Source: CAYQJS01 sp964417895 (GTDB taxonomy: Bacteria; Chloroflexota; UBA6077; SHYK01). From it: a stretch of DNA of 53,427 nt. The stretch covers positions 1-53,427 of the forward strand of contig CAYQJS010000040.1 of assembly GCA_964417895.1 (NCBI GenBank). The letters run 5' to 3'. The notes below the pieces were generated by a model. The model was not told the DNA's origin. It made no database searches and was given only the letters and a program-made list of their open reading frames with translations. Every line of letters starts with the position of its first letter. Position 1 is the first letter of the stretch. Positions 23,260-30,783 of the stretch are shown one piece after another. Position numbers and translations under genes: made by a program.

Positions 23260-24334
23260 CCTGCCGCGCCGCGACCACCAGCGGATCGATGAGGGCGTCC
23301 AGGTCGCCTGCCATTATGGCTGTCAGGCTGTGCAGGGTCAGACCGATGCGGTGGTCGGTGACGCGATTCTCCCGGAAGTTGTACGTGCGGATCTTCTCGG
23401 CGCGATCGCCGGTCCCAACCTGCGACCTGCGCATCTCGGCCACGTGCTCGTGCTGTTGCTGTTGCTGCTGCTGAAAGAGGCGGGCGCGCAGCACTGCGAG
23501 CGCCTTCGCCTTGTTCTTGAGCTGGCTCTTCTCGTCCTGGCAGGTTACGACCATGCCGGTGGGTAGGTGAGTGATGCGTACCGCGGAATCAGTGGTGTTC
23601 ACGCTCTGCCCACCGTGGCCCTGCGAGCGGAACACGTCGACGCGCAGGTCCTCGTCGGCGATGTGCACGTCTACCTCCTCGGCTTCGGGGAGGACGGCGA
23701 CGGTGGCCGTTGAGGTATGGATGCGTCCGCCAGCCTCGGTGACGGGCACGCGCTGCACGCGATGCACCCCGCTTTCGAACTTGAGGCGGCTGTAGGCGCC
23801 ACGGCCTGCCAAATCCACGATGACTTCTTTGAAGCCACCAACGTCGGTCTCGCTGGTGGTGAGCATCTCGGGCGTCCAGCGGCGCGCCTCCGCGTAACGA
23901 AGGTACATGCGCAACAGGTCGCCCGCAAAGAGCGACGCCTCGTCGCCGCCCGTTCCGGCGCGGATCTCGATGATCACGTTGCGGTCGTCGTTGGGATCGC
24001 GAGGGCGCAGGAGCTCGACTAGGTCAGCTGCCAGCCGCTCACGCTCCGCCTCCAGCGTCCGCAGCTCCTCCTCGGCGAGGGCGCGCAGCTCAGGGTCCGC
24101 CTCGCCGAGGAGCGCGGCGTTGCCCTCGATCTGGCGCTCTATGGCTGCGAGCGCCTGGCCCCGCTCGACGATGGGGGAAAGACCCGCCTGCTCTCGTCCC
24201 AGCTCCTGCAGGCGTCGCGGGTCGGTAATGGCCTCTGGCTGGGACATGAGTGCGCCGATCTCGTCCACCCGGGCCTGGGCCTGTGCGACTCGCGTCCGCA
24301 GGCCCGCGGAGAGGCCGTCGGTCCCCCCTTTCAC
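23243..24334 (-). CDS. prfA: Peptide chain release factor 1
   Basis: The 363-residue protein terminates translation at UAA and UAG. GHGGQSVNTTDSAVRITH holds the GGQ motif (241-243) and PVT (197-199, in VQRVPVTEAGGRIHTS) is the codon-reading tripeptide typical of RF1. The remaining family blocks, including IRAGTGGDEASLFAGDLLRM and YNFRENRVTDHRI, are intact. An uncommon run of seven Gln (288-294) sits where other RF1s have a charged helix, encoded by CAG/CAA repeats. The GTG start overlaps the hisS TGA as GTGA, and the 3' end overlaps prmC by 17 nt. Confidence 0.95.
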   Translation of the reverse strand: MKGGTDGLSAGLRTRVAQAQARVDEIGALMSQPEAITDPRRLQELGREQAGLSPIVERGQALAAIERQIEGNAALLGEADPELRALAEEELRTLEAERERLAADLVELLRPRDPNDDRNVIIEIRAGTGGDEASLFAGDLLRMYLRYAEARRWTPEMLTTSETDVGGFKEVIVDLAGRGAYSRLKFESGVHRVQRVPVTEAGGRIHTSTATVAVLPEAEEVDVHIADEDLRVDVFRSQGHGGQSVNTTDSAVRITHLPTGMVVTCQDEKSQLKNKAKALAVLRARLFQQQQQQQHEHVAEMRRSQVGTGDRAEKIRTYNFRENRVTDHRIGLTLHSLTAIMAGDLDALIDPLVVAARQDGVDQ

Positions 24335-25602
24335 TGCGCCACCGCCTCTGTGGTCTCCGCTACACGGTCGAGGCCGGCGGCAACAGACAGCACCTCAGGT
24401 GTGCCCGCTACCATGTCGCGAAGCGACACGGTGCCAGCGGCTAGCTCGTTTTCTCCAAAGACCGCCGTCCACCGGACGCCGGCGGCGTCCGCATTGCGGA
24501 GTCGGGCGCGGAGGGGTCGCGTCCCGACGCCGAGCAAGGTCGGCACGCCCCGCCGACGCAGCTGGCGGGCGAAGTCCTCCGCGGCTGACCGCGCCGGGTC
24601 GCTGAGGTGCCCCACGTAGACCGAGGGACGCGAGGACGGAGGTATCTCGACGCCCTGCTGCCGGAGGTTGAGAATGAGGCGCTCGATGCCCGTGCCGAAC
24701 CCAACGCCTGGCGTGTGCCGGCCGCCGATCGCTTCGGCGAGACCGTCGTACCGTCCGCCACCGCCGATCGATGACTGCGCTCCCGTTTGTGGCGGCCAGA
24801 CCTCGAAGACCGTGCGGGTGTAGTAATCCAGGCCACGAACGAGTCGGTTGTTTAGTTTGGAAGCAATGCCCTCGGCGCCCAGGGTCTCCTGGACGTGTCC
24901 GAAGTGCGCAGTGCACTCCGCGCACAGGCTCTCAACGAACGGTGGCGCCGTGTCGGCGATGGGCTGGCAGGTAGGCACCTTGCAATCGAGCAGCCGCAGC
25001 GGGTTCTTCAGGAGGCGGCGCCGGCAGTCACCGCACAGCTCGGGCTCATGCGGTGTGTAGTGGGCGCGCAGACGCCCGAGGTAGGCCGGCCGGCAGATGG
25101 GACAGCCGATGGAATTCAGCTGCAGGGCGAGACCCTTGAGCCCGAGGGACTCATAGAAGCGCCACAGCAGCGTAACCACCTCCGCGTCCAGGGCGGGATC
25201 GTCGTCGCCGAGCACCTCGCAGTCGAACTGGTGGTGCTCGCGCAGCCTGCCGGCTTGCGGACGGTCGTAGCGAAAGACGCTGATGACGCTGAAGAGCCGG
25301 ATGGGCTGGGGACGCGCCTGCATGCCATGCTCGAGGTACGCCCGCACGATGGGCGCCGTTCCCTCCGCGCGAAGCGTGATGTTGCTGCCCCCTTTGTCGG
25401 AGAAGGAGTACATCTCTTTCTCGACCACGTCAGTGGCCTCGCCGGCGCCACGGTAGAACAGGCCGGTGTCCTCGAACGTGGGCGTGCGGAGCTCAAGGTA
25501 GCCGTAGAGCACGGCGAAGCGGCGGGCGGTCGCCTCGACGTACTCCCAGTATGGCATGTCTTCGGGCAGCACATCCTGCGTGCCGCGTGGGGCCTGGTAC
25601 AC
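24331..25602 (-). CDS. hisS: Histidine-tRNA ligase
   Basis: The 423-residue class-II synthetase starts YQAPRGTQDVLPEDMPYW. Motif 2 is FRYDRPQAGRLREHHQFD, the histidine-specific loops are GLDYYTRTVFEV and SIGGGGRYDGLAE, motif 3 is GVGFGTGIERL, and the anticodon domain follows. CPICR, CGDC and LDCK...C cysteines form the zinc-like insert seen in a subset of HisRS. The GTG start at 25602 has GAGG 6-10 nt upstream. Only 15 nt separate it from the toxin gene stop, so it is likely read from the same transcript or from promoters further up the array. Confidence 0.95.
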   Translation of the reverse strand: MYQAPRGTQDVLPEDMPYWEYVEATARRFAVLYGYLELRTPTFEDTGLFYRGAGEATDVVEKEMYSFSDKGGSNITLRAEGTAPIVRAYLEHGMQARPQPIRLFSVISVFRYDRPQAGRLREHHQFDCEVLGDDDPALDAEVVTLLWRFYESLGLKGLALQLNSIGCPICRPAYLGRLRAHYTPHEPELCGDCRRRLLKNPLRLLDCKVPTCQPIADTAPPFVESLCAECTAHFGHVQETLGAEGIASKLNNRLVRGLDYYTRTVFEVWPPQTGAQSSIGGGGRYDGLAEAIGGRHTPGVGFGTGIERLILNLRQQGVEIPPSSRPSVYVGHLSDPARSAAEDFARQLRRRGVPTLLGVGTRPLRARLRNADAAGVRWTAVFGENELAAGTVSLRDMVAGTPEVLSVAAGLDRVAETTEAVAQ

Positions 25603-25617
25603 GTTGATCCTCGACCT

Positions 25618-26034
25618 CTATTGATGCATCTGGTCCGGCGTGTGAGCGACGATCGTCGAGGCGGTCCTCTCGCGCTGCTCGCGGTCCCAGGTTACGAGCG
25701 GGATATTCAGCCGATGGGCTGCCGCGACGTAGACGGCGTCCGCCCCGCGCAGCTGTAGTTGAGCGGCCAACTCGGCCGCCGACTGCGCGAGGGCCGTGTC
25801 CATGGGAATCAGGCGCAGGCGCGGTAATCGCAGTAACTGTGCAACTGCCTGCTGCCCGAGGCGCGACTCTCCTGTCCGGCGAGCGACGGCGCCGCCCACT
25901 TCCGCGAGGAGGAGGACCGGACCGACGATAAGTCCTCCGTTTGCGAGGTAGGCTTCTATCCAGCCGCGACTGACTGGGTAGTGGACATCAGACGACAGGA
26001 ACCGGCTGACCCACACACTCGCGTCGACCAGCAT
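25618..26034 (-). CDS. PIN-domain protein, probable VapC-type toxin
   Basis: The 138-residue PIN domain begins LVDASVWVSRFL (Asp4), has an acidic residue in LLLAEVGGAVARRTG and the third and fourth in LRGADAVYVAAAHRL and LVTWDREQRER. These are the Mg2+ ligands of the PIN RNase fold; VapC toxins cleave tRNA or rRNA. Its start codon shares one base with the stop of the antitoxin gene, the usual toxin-antitoxin coupling. All catalytic acids are present, so it should be active. RNA target unknown. Confidence 0.87.
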   Translation of the reverse strand: MLVDASVWVSRFLSSDVHYPVSRGWIEAYLANGGLIVGPVLLLAEVGGAVARRTGESRLGQQAVAQLLRLPRLRLIPMDTALAQSAAELAAQLQLRGADAVYVAAAHRLNIPLVTWDREQRERTASTIVAHTPDQMHQ

Positions 26035-26297
26035 CAGAGCTCGCGCCGGTCCTCACGCACCGCATCCTCGGCAGACAGACCGGCTGGCCAGCGAGCGCCA
26101 ATCTCCTCAGCAAGCCGGTCCATCTCCGTCCAGACGGAAGCCCATTCCGGTTCGGGGCGTCCCGCCGGCACGACAGGGATGAGCCGAGCGACCGCTCGCC
26201 CATGAAAAGTCAGCTCGACGGTCTCGCCTCGCTCGCGGACCAGGCGCAGGATCTCGCTTGCATGAGCCTTTAGCTCGCGAACACCAACCGACCGCAT
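26034..26297 (-). CDS. Phd/VapB-type antitoxin
   Basis: The 87-residue protein begins MRSVGVRELKAHASEILRLV and continues GETVELTFHGRAVARLIPV, the N-terminal DNA-binding fold of the Phd/YefM antitoxin family. The remaining 35 residues (WASVWTEMDRLAEEIGARWP) would wrap the toxin's active site. It overlaps the PIN-domain gene by one base. The pair is inserted on the same strand between yggT and hisS in an otherwise housekeeping array. A palindrome over the upstream -10 element suggests self-repression by the complex. Confidence 0.87.
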   Translation of the reverse strand: MRSVGVRELKAHASEILRLVRERGETVELTFHGRAVARLIPVVPAGRPEPEWASVWTEMDRLAEEIGARWPAGLSAEDAVREDRREL

Positions 26298-26314
26298 CGC
26301 ACACCCGGATGAGA

Positions 26315-26337
26315 CTACAAATGTGGGCGTATTGTAG
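26315..26337 (-). promoter_or_regulatory. Promoter and palindromic operator of the toxin-antitoxin pair
   Basis: On the minus strand TACAAT (26336-26331) is a near-perfect -10 element 34 nt before the antitoxin ATG. It overlaps the inverted repeat CTACAA (26315-26320) / TTGTAG (26332-26337), 6-bp arms 11 nt apart. Such palindromes are typical autoregulatory sites of Phd/VapB antitoxins. The -35 is weak. Confidence 0.5.
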
Positions 26338-26351
26338 CAAAAACGCCCGGT

Positions 26352-26639
26352 CTAAAAGCCCCGTGCGGCCTGTACCAGTGCGGCGCGGAGCACTTGCGAG
26401 ATCACCTGCACCAGTATCAAGGCTACGATCGGGGTGATGTCAAACATGCCGATCATGGGGATCACTCGCCGAATGGGGGCCAGGATCGGCTCGGTGATCT
26501 GGTGGAGGATAACCGCGAGGGGGTAGAAGGGGTTGCCGGGGCGAACGGGGAACCAGGACAAGAAGGCCCGGGCGATGATTGCCCAAAAGAGAATGTCGAA
26601 AAGCACGTTGACGAAGTAGAGCAAGAACTGGATGAACAT
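26352..26639 (-). CDS. YggT family membrane protein
   Basis: The 95-residue protein has two hydrophobic helices joined by RAFLSWFPVRPGNPFYPLAVILHQITEPIL, with the family-specific W-P...NP......TEP.L.P.R pattern, then IRRVIPMIGMFDITPIVALI. YggT/YlmG proteins are found next to yggS and ftsZ in many bacteria and have been tied to membrane or septum organisation, though the biochemical role is unsettled. Its position 18 nt after yggS fits the conserved ftsZ-yggS-yggT order. Confidence 0.92.
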   Translation of the reverse strand: MFIQFLLYFVNVLFDILFWAIIARAFLSWFPVRPGNPFYPLAVILHQITEPILAPIRRVIPMIGMFDITPIVALILVQVISQVLRAALVQAARGF

Positions 26640-26657
26640 TCGTTTACAGAATCCCCC

Positions 26658-27335
26658 TCAGGCAGAGAAGATCGCGCGGCCGATGCGCACGATCGTCGCG
26701 CCCTCCTCGATGGCGATCTCGTAGTCGTCCGTCATTCCCATGGAAAGCTCGAGACTCGGCAGCCCACGCGCCTCCTGGAGCCGGTCGCGCTCTTCGCGCA
26801 GCGCCCTGAACACCCTCCTCGTGCTTTCGGCGTCGAGGCCGAGGGGTGCCACGGTCATGAGTCCGATCACCCGCAAGCCCGGCAGAGCCCCGATTTCATC
26901 GAGCGCTCCCCCTACGGCGCCTGGATCGAATCCGAACCGATCAGGTGTGCGGGCGAACTGGACTTCGAGGAGAATGGGGAGCGGGTGGTCTGACAGGCGG
27001 GACAACGCATGCGCTACACGGACGCTGTCTACGGACTGAATCACGTCGAACAGGCCGAGTGCAGCGCGGGCCTTGTTGGTCTGGAGGTGGCCTACCAGGT
27101 GCCAGGTGGGTTTCTCTTCCACCACGCTGACGACGGCTGGAATCTTCGCGGCGGCCTCCTGGACCCGGTTCTCGCCCACCTCGCGCAGGCCAGCGACGAT
27201 TGCCGCTGAAATCAGCTCAGGATCTGAACCCTTGCTCACGCCAACCAGGCGGATCTGATCGGGCTCTCGCCCAGAGCGGATCGCGGCGTTCGCGATCCGC
27301 TCTCGCACGGTGTGGAGCCCTTGCTCAACGCTCAT
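26658..27335 (-). CDS. yggS: PLP homeostasis protein YggS (PLPBP family)
   Basis: The 225-residue protein is a single alanine-racemase-like barrel that binds PLP: IRLVGVSKGSDPELI holds the Schiff-base Lys35, GENRVQEAAAK and WHLVGHLQTNKARAAL follow, and LSMGMTDDYEIAIEEGATIVRIGRAIF ends it. It stores and delivers PLP and is not a racemase. MSVEQGLHTVRERI at 27335 is taken as start; the frame is open further upstream but inside ftsZ. Its 5' end overlaps ftsZ by 11 nt. Confidence 0.93.
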   Translation of the reverse strand: MSVEQGLHTVRERIANAAIRSGREPDQIRLVGVSKGSDPELISAAIVAGLREVGENRVQEAAAKIPAVVSVVEEKPTWHLVGHLQTNKARAALGLFDVIQSVDSVRVAHALSRLSDHPLPILLEVQFARTPDRFGFDPGAVGGALDEIGALPGLRVIGLMTVAPLGLDAESTRRVFRALREERDRLQEARGLPSLELSMGMTDDYEIAIEEGATIVRIGRAIFSA

Positions 27336-28542
27336 CGGGCTTATCTGGCGGCTTGCCCGGCTCACGGGCCCGCATCCAATCCGGTGGGCGAGGCAGCGGG
27401 TCTTCAGCGTCGGGCCGCGATCTCGGAAAATGCCGAAGGGCCGGCGGGAGATCGAACCTCTCACCGCCGAAGCGGCTGCGCTGGAAACCGGCACTGGTCC
27501 GCTCGGACTCCGGCAAAATCGCTCGGCCCGCTTCCGCGCCAGCCTCTGGCTGGCGTCGGTCACGCGGCTCGAAACCGGTGGCGATTACAGTGATCGTCAC
27601 CTCAGCTCCCATGCTCTCGTCGATGACCGCGCCAAAGATGATGTTCGCGTCGGGGTCCGCTGCCTTACGGATGATGTCGGCCGCTCGGTTGATCTCACCG
27701 AGGGTGAGACCCGGAGAACCGGTGATGTTGAACAAGACGCCACGCGCACCCTGCATGGAGAGATCGAGCAGCGGGCTCGCCATGGCGGACTGGGCAGCCT
27801 CCACGGCCCGGTCGTCCCCGGAGGCGCCGCCGATAGCCATCAGCGCGATACCCGGCTCGGACATCACGGTCCTGACATCAGCAAAGTCCAGGTTGATCAG
27901 GCCGGGGCGAGTAATCAGCTCGGAGATCCCCTGGATGCCCTGGCGCAGCACGTCGTCGATGACGCCGAAGGCCTCAGCGAGCGAAGTCCGGGGGTTGATG
28001 ACTTTTAAGACGCGATCGTTGGGGATGACGATGAGCGTGTTGAGCTCCGCGTGCAGATTCGCGATGCCCAACTCGGCGTTGCGCCGACGGAAGGACCCCT
28101 CGAAGGCGAAGGGCCTCGTGACAACCCCGACGGTGAGGGCCCCGCTCGCCTGGGCGATCTTCGCGACTACCGGGGCTGCTCCCGTGCCGGTGCCACGACC
28201 CAGGCCGGCGGTGATGAATACCATATCGGCCCCATGGCACACGCCCGCCACGCTGGCTGAGCATTCCTCCGCGGCTCTGGCCCCGACGTCAGGGTTCCCG
28301 CCAGCGCCCAGGCCGCGCGTGACATGTTCTCCTAGCGGGATGCGCCGCGGGGCAAGAGAGCGCGTCAGCGCCTGCTGGTCGGTGTTCAGGGCCACGAACT
28401 CGACGCCGCTCGCCCCTGAGGCGATGAGGCGGTCGACCGCGTTCGAGCCGGCCCCTCCCACACCGATCACTACGATGCGCGCTGACGTCGCCGTCTCGCG
28501 GGGCACCGGGCTTCCAGTCGTCGTCCGACGAGCCGCCATCAC
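27325..28542 (-). CDS. ftsZ: Cell division protein FtsZ with an altered tubulin signature
   Basis: The 405-residue GTPase forms the division ring. IVVIGVGGAGSNAVDRL, FVALNTDQQAL and INLDFADVRTVM (T7 loop with both catalytic Asp) are normal. The T4 signature, almost always GGGTGTG, reads GRGTGTG (Arg116, CGT at 28195-28197). The C-terminal tail has RFDLPPALRHF, similar to the FtsA/SepF-binding peptide, but is followed by 30 more Pro/Arg-rich residues ending in PPDWMRAREPGKPPDKPDER (LPRPPDWMR is a second candidate peptide). Its start overlaps the ftsA stop by 4 nt. The rest of the GTP-binding core appears intact. Confidence 0.95.
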   Translation of the reverse strand: MMAARRTTTGSPVPRETATSARIVVIGVGGAGSNAVDRLIASGASGVEFVALNTDQQALTRSLAPRRIPLGEHVTRGLGAGGNPDVGARAAEECSASVAGVCHGADMVFITAGLGRGTGTGAAPVVAKIAQASGALTVGVVTRPFAFEGSFRRRNAELGIANLHAELNTLIVIPNDRVLKVINPRTSLAEAFGVIDDVLRQGIQGISELITRPGLINLDFADVRTVMSEPGIALMAIGGASGDDRAVEAAQSAMASPLLDLSMQGARGVLFNITGSPGLTLGEINRAADIIRKAADPDANIIFGAVIDESMGAEVTITVIATGFEPRDRRQPEAGAEAGRAILPESERTSAGFQRSRFGGERFDLPPALRHFPRSRPDAEDPLPRPPDWMRAREPGKPPDKPDER

Positions 28543-29765
28543 GGGAAGAAGTTCCGGAGCCAGGTCATCAATCCATGCCCGAACAGAGCCACGCCTTGAG
28601 GGAGTCGCGTACTGGCGGGCGGAAGCTGCTCACGTCCCCAGGCCAGGAGCCCCACGCTGGTGGAGAAGGCCGGACCTCTGACGGCGTCTGCGAGTCCGTG
28701 GAGTCCGGTCGGCGCCCCCAGTCGGGCTGGCACTCCGAAGACCTCGGACGCAAGAGCCGGCGCGCCCGGAATCTGGGCAGACCCGCCGGTAACCACCACG
28801 CCCGCAGGGTACGATTCTCCAAAGCCCGCGTGCGCTATCTCGGTCCGCACCAGCTCAAAGGTCTCGGCCAGGCGGGCATCGATGATCTCGGCTATTGTGC
28901 GCTGCTCGATCAACTGGTTGTCGTCGCGCCCATAGGCCGGCGCGCTTACCGTCTCGCCCTCGGGGCGCGCGCGGGAGATGGTGGACCCATAGCGGATCTT
29001 CAGTTCTTCGGCCACCGCCAGTGTCGCGCGGAGCCCGAACGCAAGGTCGCTGCTAATCTGATGGCCGCCCACGGGAATAACACAGGCGTGAACCACGGCG
29101 CCGTCGCGGAAGACAGCGACATCTGTGGTTCCACCGCCCACATCGACCACCATTGACCCCAACTCGCGCTCCTCATCAGTTAGCACGGCTTGCCCCGCGG
29201 CGAGCGGCTCAAGCACGAGTCCGTCCAGCTCGAGGTCCACAGACTCGACGCAGCGCACGAGGTTGTGGATCGACGTGACCGGTCCGGTCACGATGTTCGC
29301 CTCGATCTCGAGGCGTCGGCCCACCATACCGACGGGGTCCCTTATCCCATCCATCCCGTCGACTACGTAGTGATGAGGGATGACGTGGAGAATCTCCTGA
29401 TCGGGAGGAAGCTGAATGACGCGAGCTCCGTCGATGACCCGCTCCACGTCCTCCGCAGAGATCACACTGTTCGGATGGCGGACAGCTACGACGGCGTGGT
29501 TATTGCTGGACAGGATGTGTGCACAGGCGATGCCGACGAAGGCGCTGATGGCCTTGAAGCCTGACTGCTGTTCGGCGCGCCGCAAGGACGCGGCAATCGC
29601 TTCGACTGCCGACTGGACATCGATGACGACACCCCGACGAAGGCCCTGAGATGGACAGATGCCGACGCCGAGGATCTCGGGCCGCGCACCGCTGACGTCG
29701 GCCATGAGGGTGCAGACTTTCGTGGTGCCCACGTCGATTCCGACAATGATCTGATCGCGTGCGAT
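28539..29765 (-). CDS. ftsA: Cell division protein FtsA, apparent non-standard start codon
   Basis: The actin-like protein tethers FtsZ to the membrane. IIVGIDVGTTKVCTL (phosphate-1 loop), SMVVDVGGGTTDVAVF (phosphate-2), VVVTGGSAQIPG (adenosine) and the C-terminal amphipathic GLMTWLRNFFP are present. The first canonical start is a GTG at 29732, but it lies inside the phosphate-1 loop and would remove IIVGID. The frame is open only back to a TGA at 29790-29792, and no ATG, GTG, TTG or CTG occurs between. GAGGGAG at 29771-29777 is well placed (5 nt) for an ATC at 29765, giving 408 residues beginning IARDQIIVGIDVG, just like normal FtsAs that begin MARDQ. Either AUC is used, or an ATG was miscalled. 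Confidence 0.93.
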   Translation of the reverse strand: MARDQIIVGIDVGTTKVCTLMADVSGARPEILGVGICPSQGLRRGVVIDVQSAVEAIAASLRRAEQQSGFKAISAFVGIACAHILSSNNHAVVAVRHPNSVISAEDVERVIDGARVIQLPPDQEILHVIPHHYVVDGMDGIRDPVGMVGRRLEIEANIVTGPVTSIHNLVRCVESVDLELDGLVLEPLAAGQAVLTDEERELGSMVVDVGGGTTDVAVFRDGAVVHACVIPVGGHQISSDLAFGLRATLAVAEELKIRYGSTISRARPEGETVSAPAYGRDDNQLIEQRTIAEIIDARLAETFELVRTEIAHAGFGESYPAGVVVTGGSAQIPGAPALASEVFGVPARLGAPTGLHGLADAVRGPAFSTSVGLLAWGREQLPPASTRLPQGVALFGHGLMTWLRNFFP

Positions 29766-29850
29766 GATAGCTCCCTCGCGGGTCGGGATTCAGCAGCGGC
29801 GCGCCTGGAAGCCTTCTCACGGGTCGGGCAATGATACCGATTCGGTCGAG

Positions 29851-30783
29851 CTAGCGGAAATACGGGCGATCGAGAAATCGAACGTCGATGAGCTCCGCAG
29901 ATGTCCGGGTCTGTTCGAGATGGCTCTTGATGGCCGCGTACGCCGCGAGCTTGGCCTCGAGATCATCGGCAAACCCGAGGGCGATGCGCGGTGAGCGGGC
30001 AGCGATGATGCTCATTCCGCTTCCGGGCCGGTATTCGAGTCGCGCGCCCGCGACGCCTACGGCATCGAGGCGTGATGCGAGCGACTGTGCCATGCGCACC
30101 GCCTCCGCATCGATTCGCCCCCCCGGCTCGACTATTGGGCCTTCCGGCGCGTAGATCGCAGGAAGGGAGCGGGTGCCATGTCGCAGGGCGAGGCCGCTTC
30201 GATCAGCGAGCACGGGGCTCTCAGCTGCAACCCAGACGACGACAGGCTCCCGCTCCTCCACACGCACCGCAACGACGTTGGGGAGGCGCGCTCGCACGAG
30301 CGCCTTGCTAATGGCCGGATCAGTCTGAAGGATGTCCTCGAGCCGCCTCGTGCGGACGGTGAAGACATTGGCTCCTTCGATGTCGAGTCCTCCGAGAATC
30401 TCTTCATCGGTGACGAGTTCGTTGCCAGCGATAGTCACCCCTGCAACCTGGAGCGGTGGGGCGGCCGCCCCCTCCCACATCGCCCAGCCGCCGCCGCACA
30501 GGATGACCAGCGCCGCCACCCGGGCGAGGAGCGGCCCGCTAAACACGTGGCGGAGTGGACGCGCGCGTATCGGGCGCGCGCCGCGCGCGGCTCCGGTCGG
30601 GCGCCGCCCGACGCCCGAGGTCGGCCGCTTGGCGGCTGGTCGGACCCGCTCTTGGCGCGCTTGCCCAACCACCTGTCCGACCACCTGACCGATGGCGTTA
30701 AGGCGAATAGGTGCCCTAGCGCCGGCACCCGGTGACGGTCTGGATCTCGCTCTGGACCGGCGCAGGGGCGCGACGCGGCTCAC
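29851..30783 (-). CDS. ftsQ: Cell division protein FtsQ (DivIB family)
   Basis: The 310-residue protein has a long basic, Arg/Ala/Pro-rich cytoplasmic tail (about 80 residues, with a GQVVGQVVGQ repeat), one membrane helix (LLARVAALVILCGGGWAMW, about 84-103), then the POTRA domain (LQVAGVTIAGNELVTDEEIL...NVFTVRTRRLEDIL) and the FtsQ core (LPNVVAVRVEEREPVVVW, VLADRSGLAL). It links early and late divisome proteins. The start overlaps the murB stop by 4 nt. 85 nt of mostly noncoding DNA separate it from the ftsA start. Confidence 0.92.
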   Translation of the reverse strand: MSRVAPLRRSRARSRPSPGAGARAPIRLNAIGQVVGQVVGQARQERVRPAAKRPTSGVGRRPTGAARGARPIRARPLRHVFSGPLLARVAALVILCGGGWAMWEGAAAPPLQVAGVTIAGNELVTDEEILGGLDIEGANVFTVRTRRLEDILQTDPAISKALVRARLPNVVAVRVEEREPVVVWVAAESPVLADRSGLALRHGTRSLPAIYAPEGPIVEPGGRIDAEAVRMAQSLASRLDAVGVAGARLEYRPGSGMSIIAARSPRIALGFADDLEAKLAAYAAIKSHLEQTRTSAELIDVRFLDRPYFR

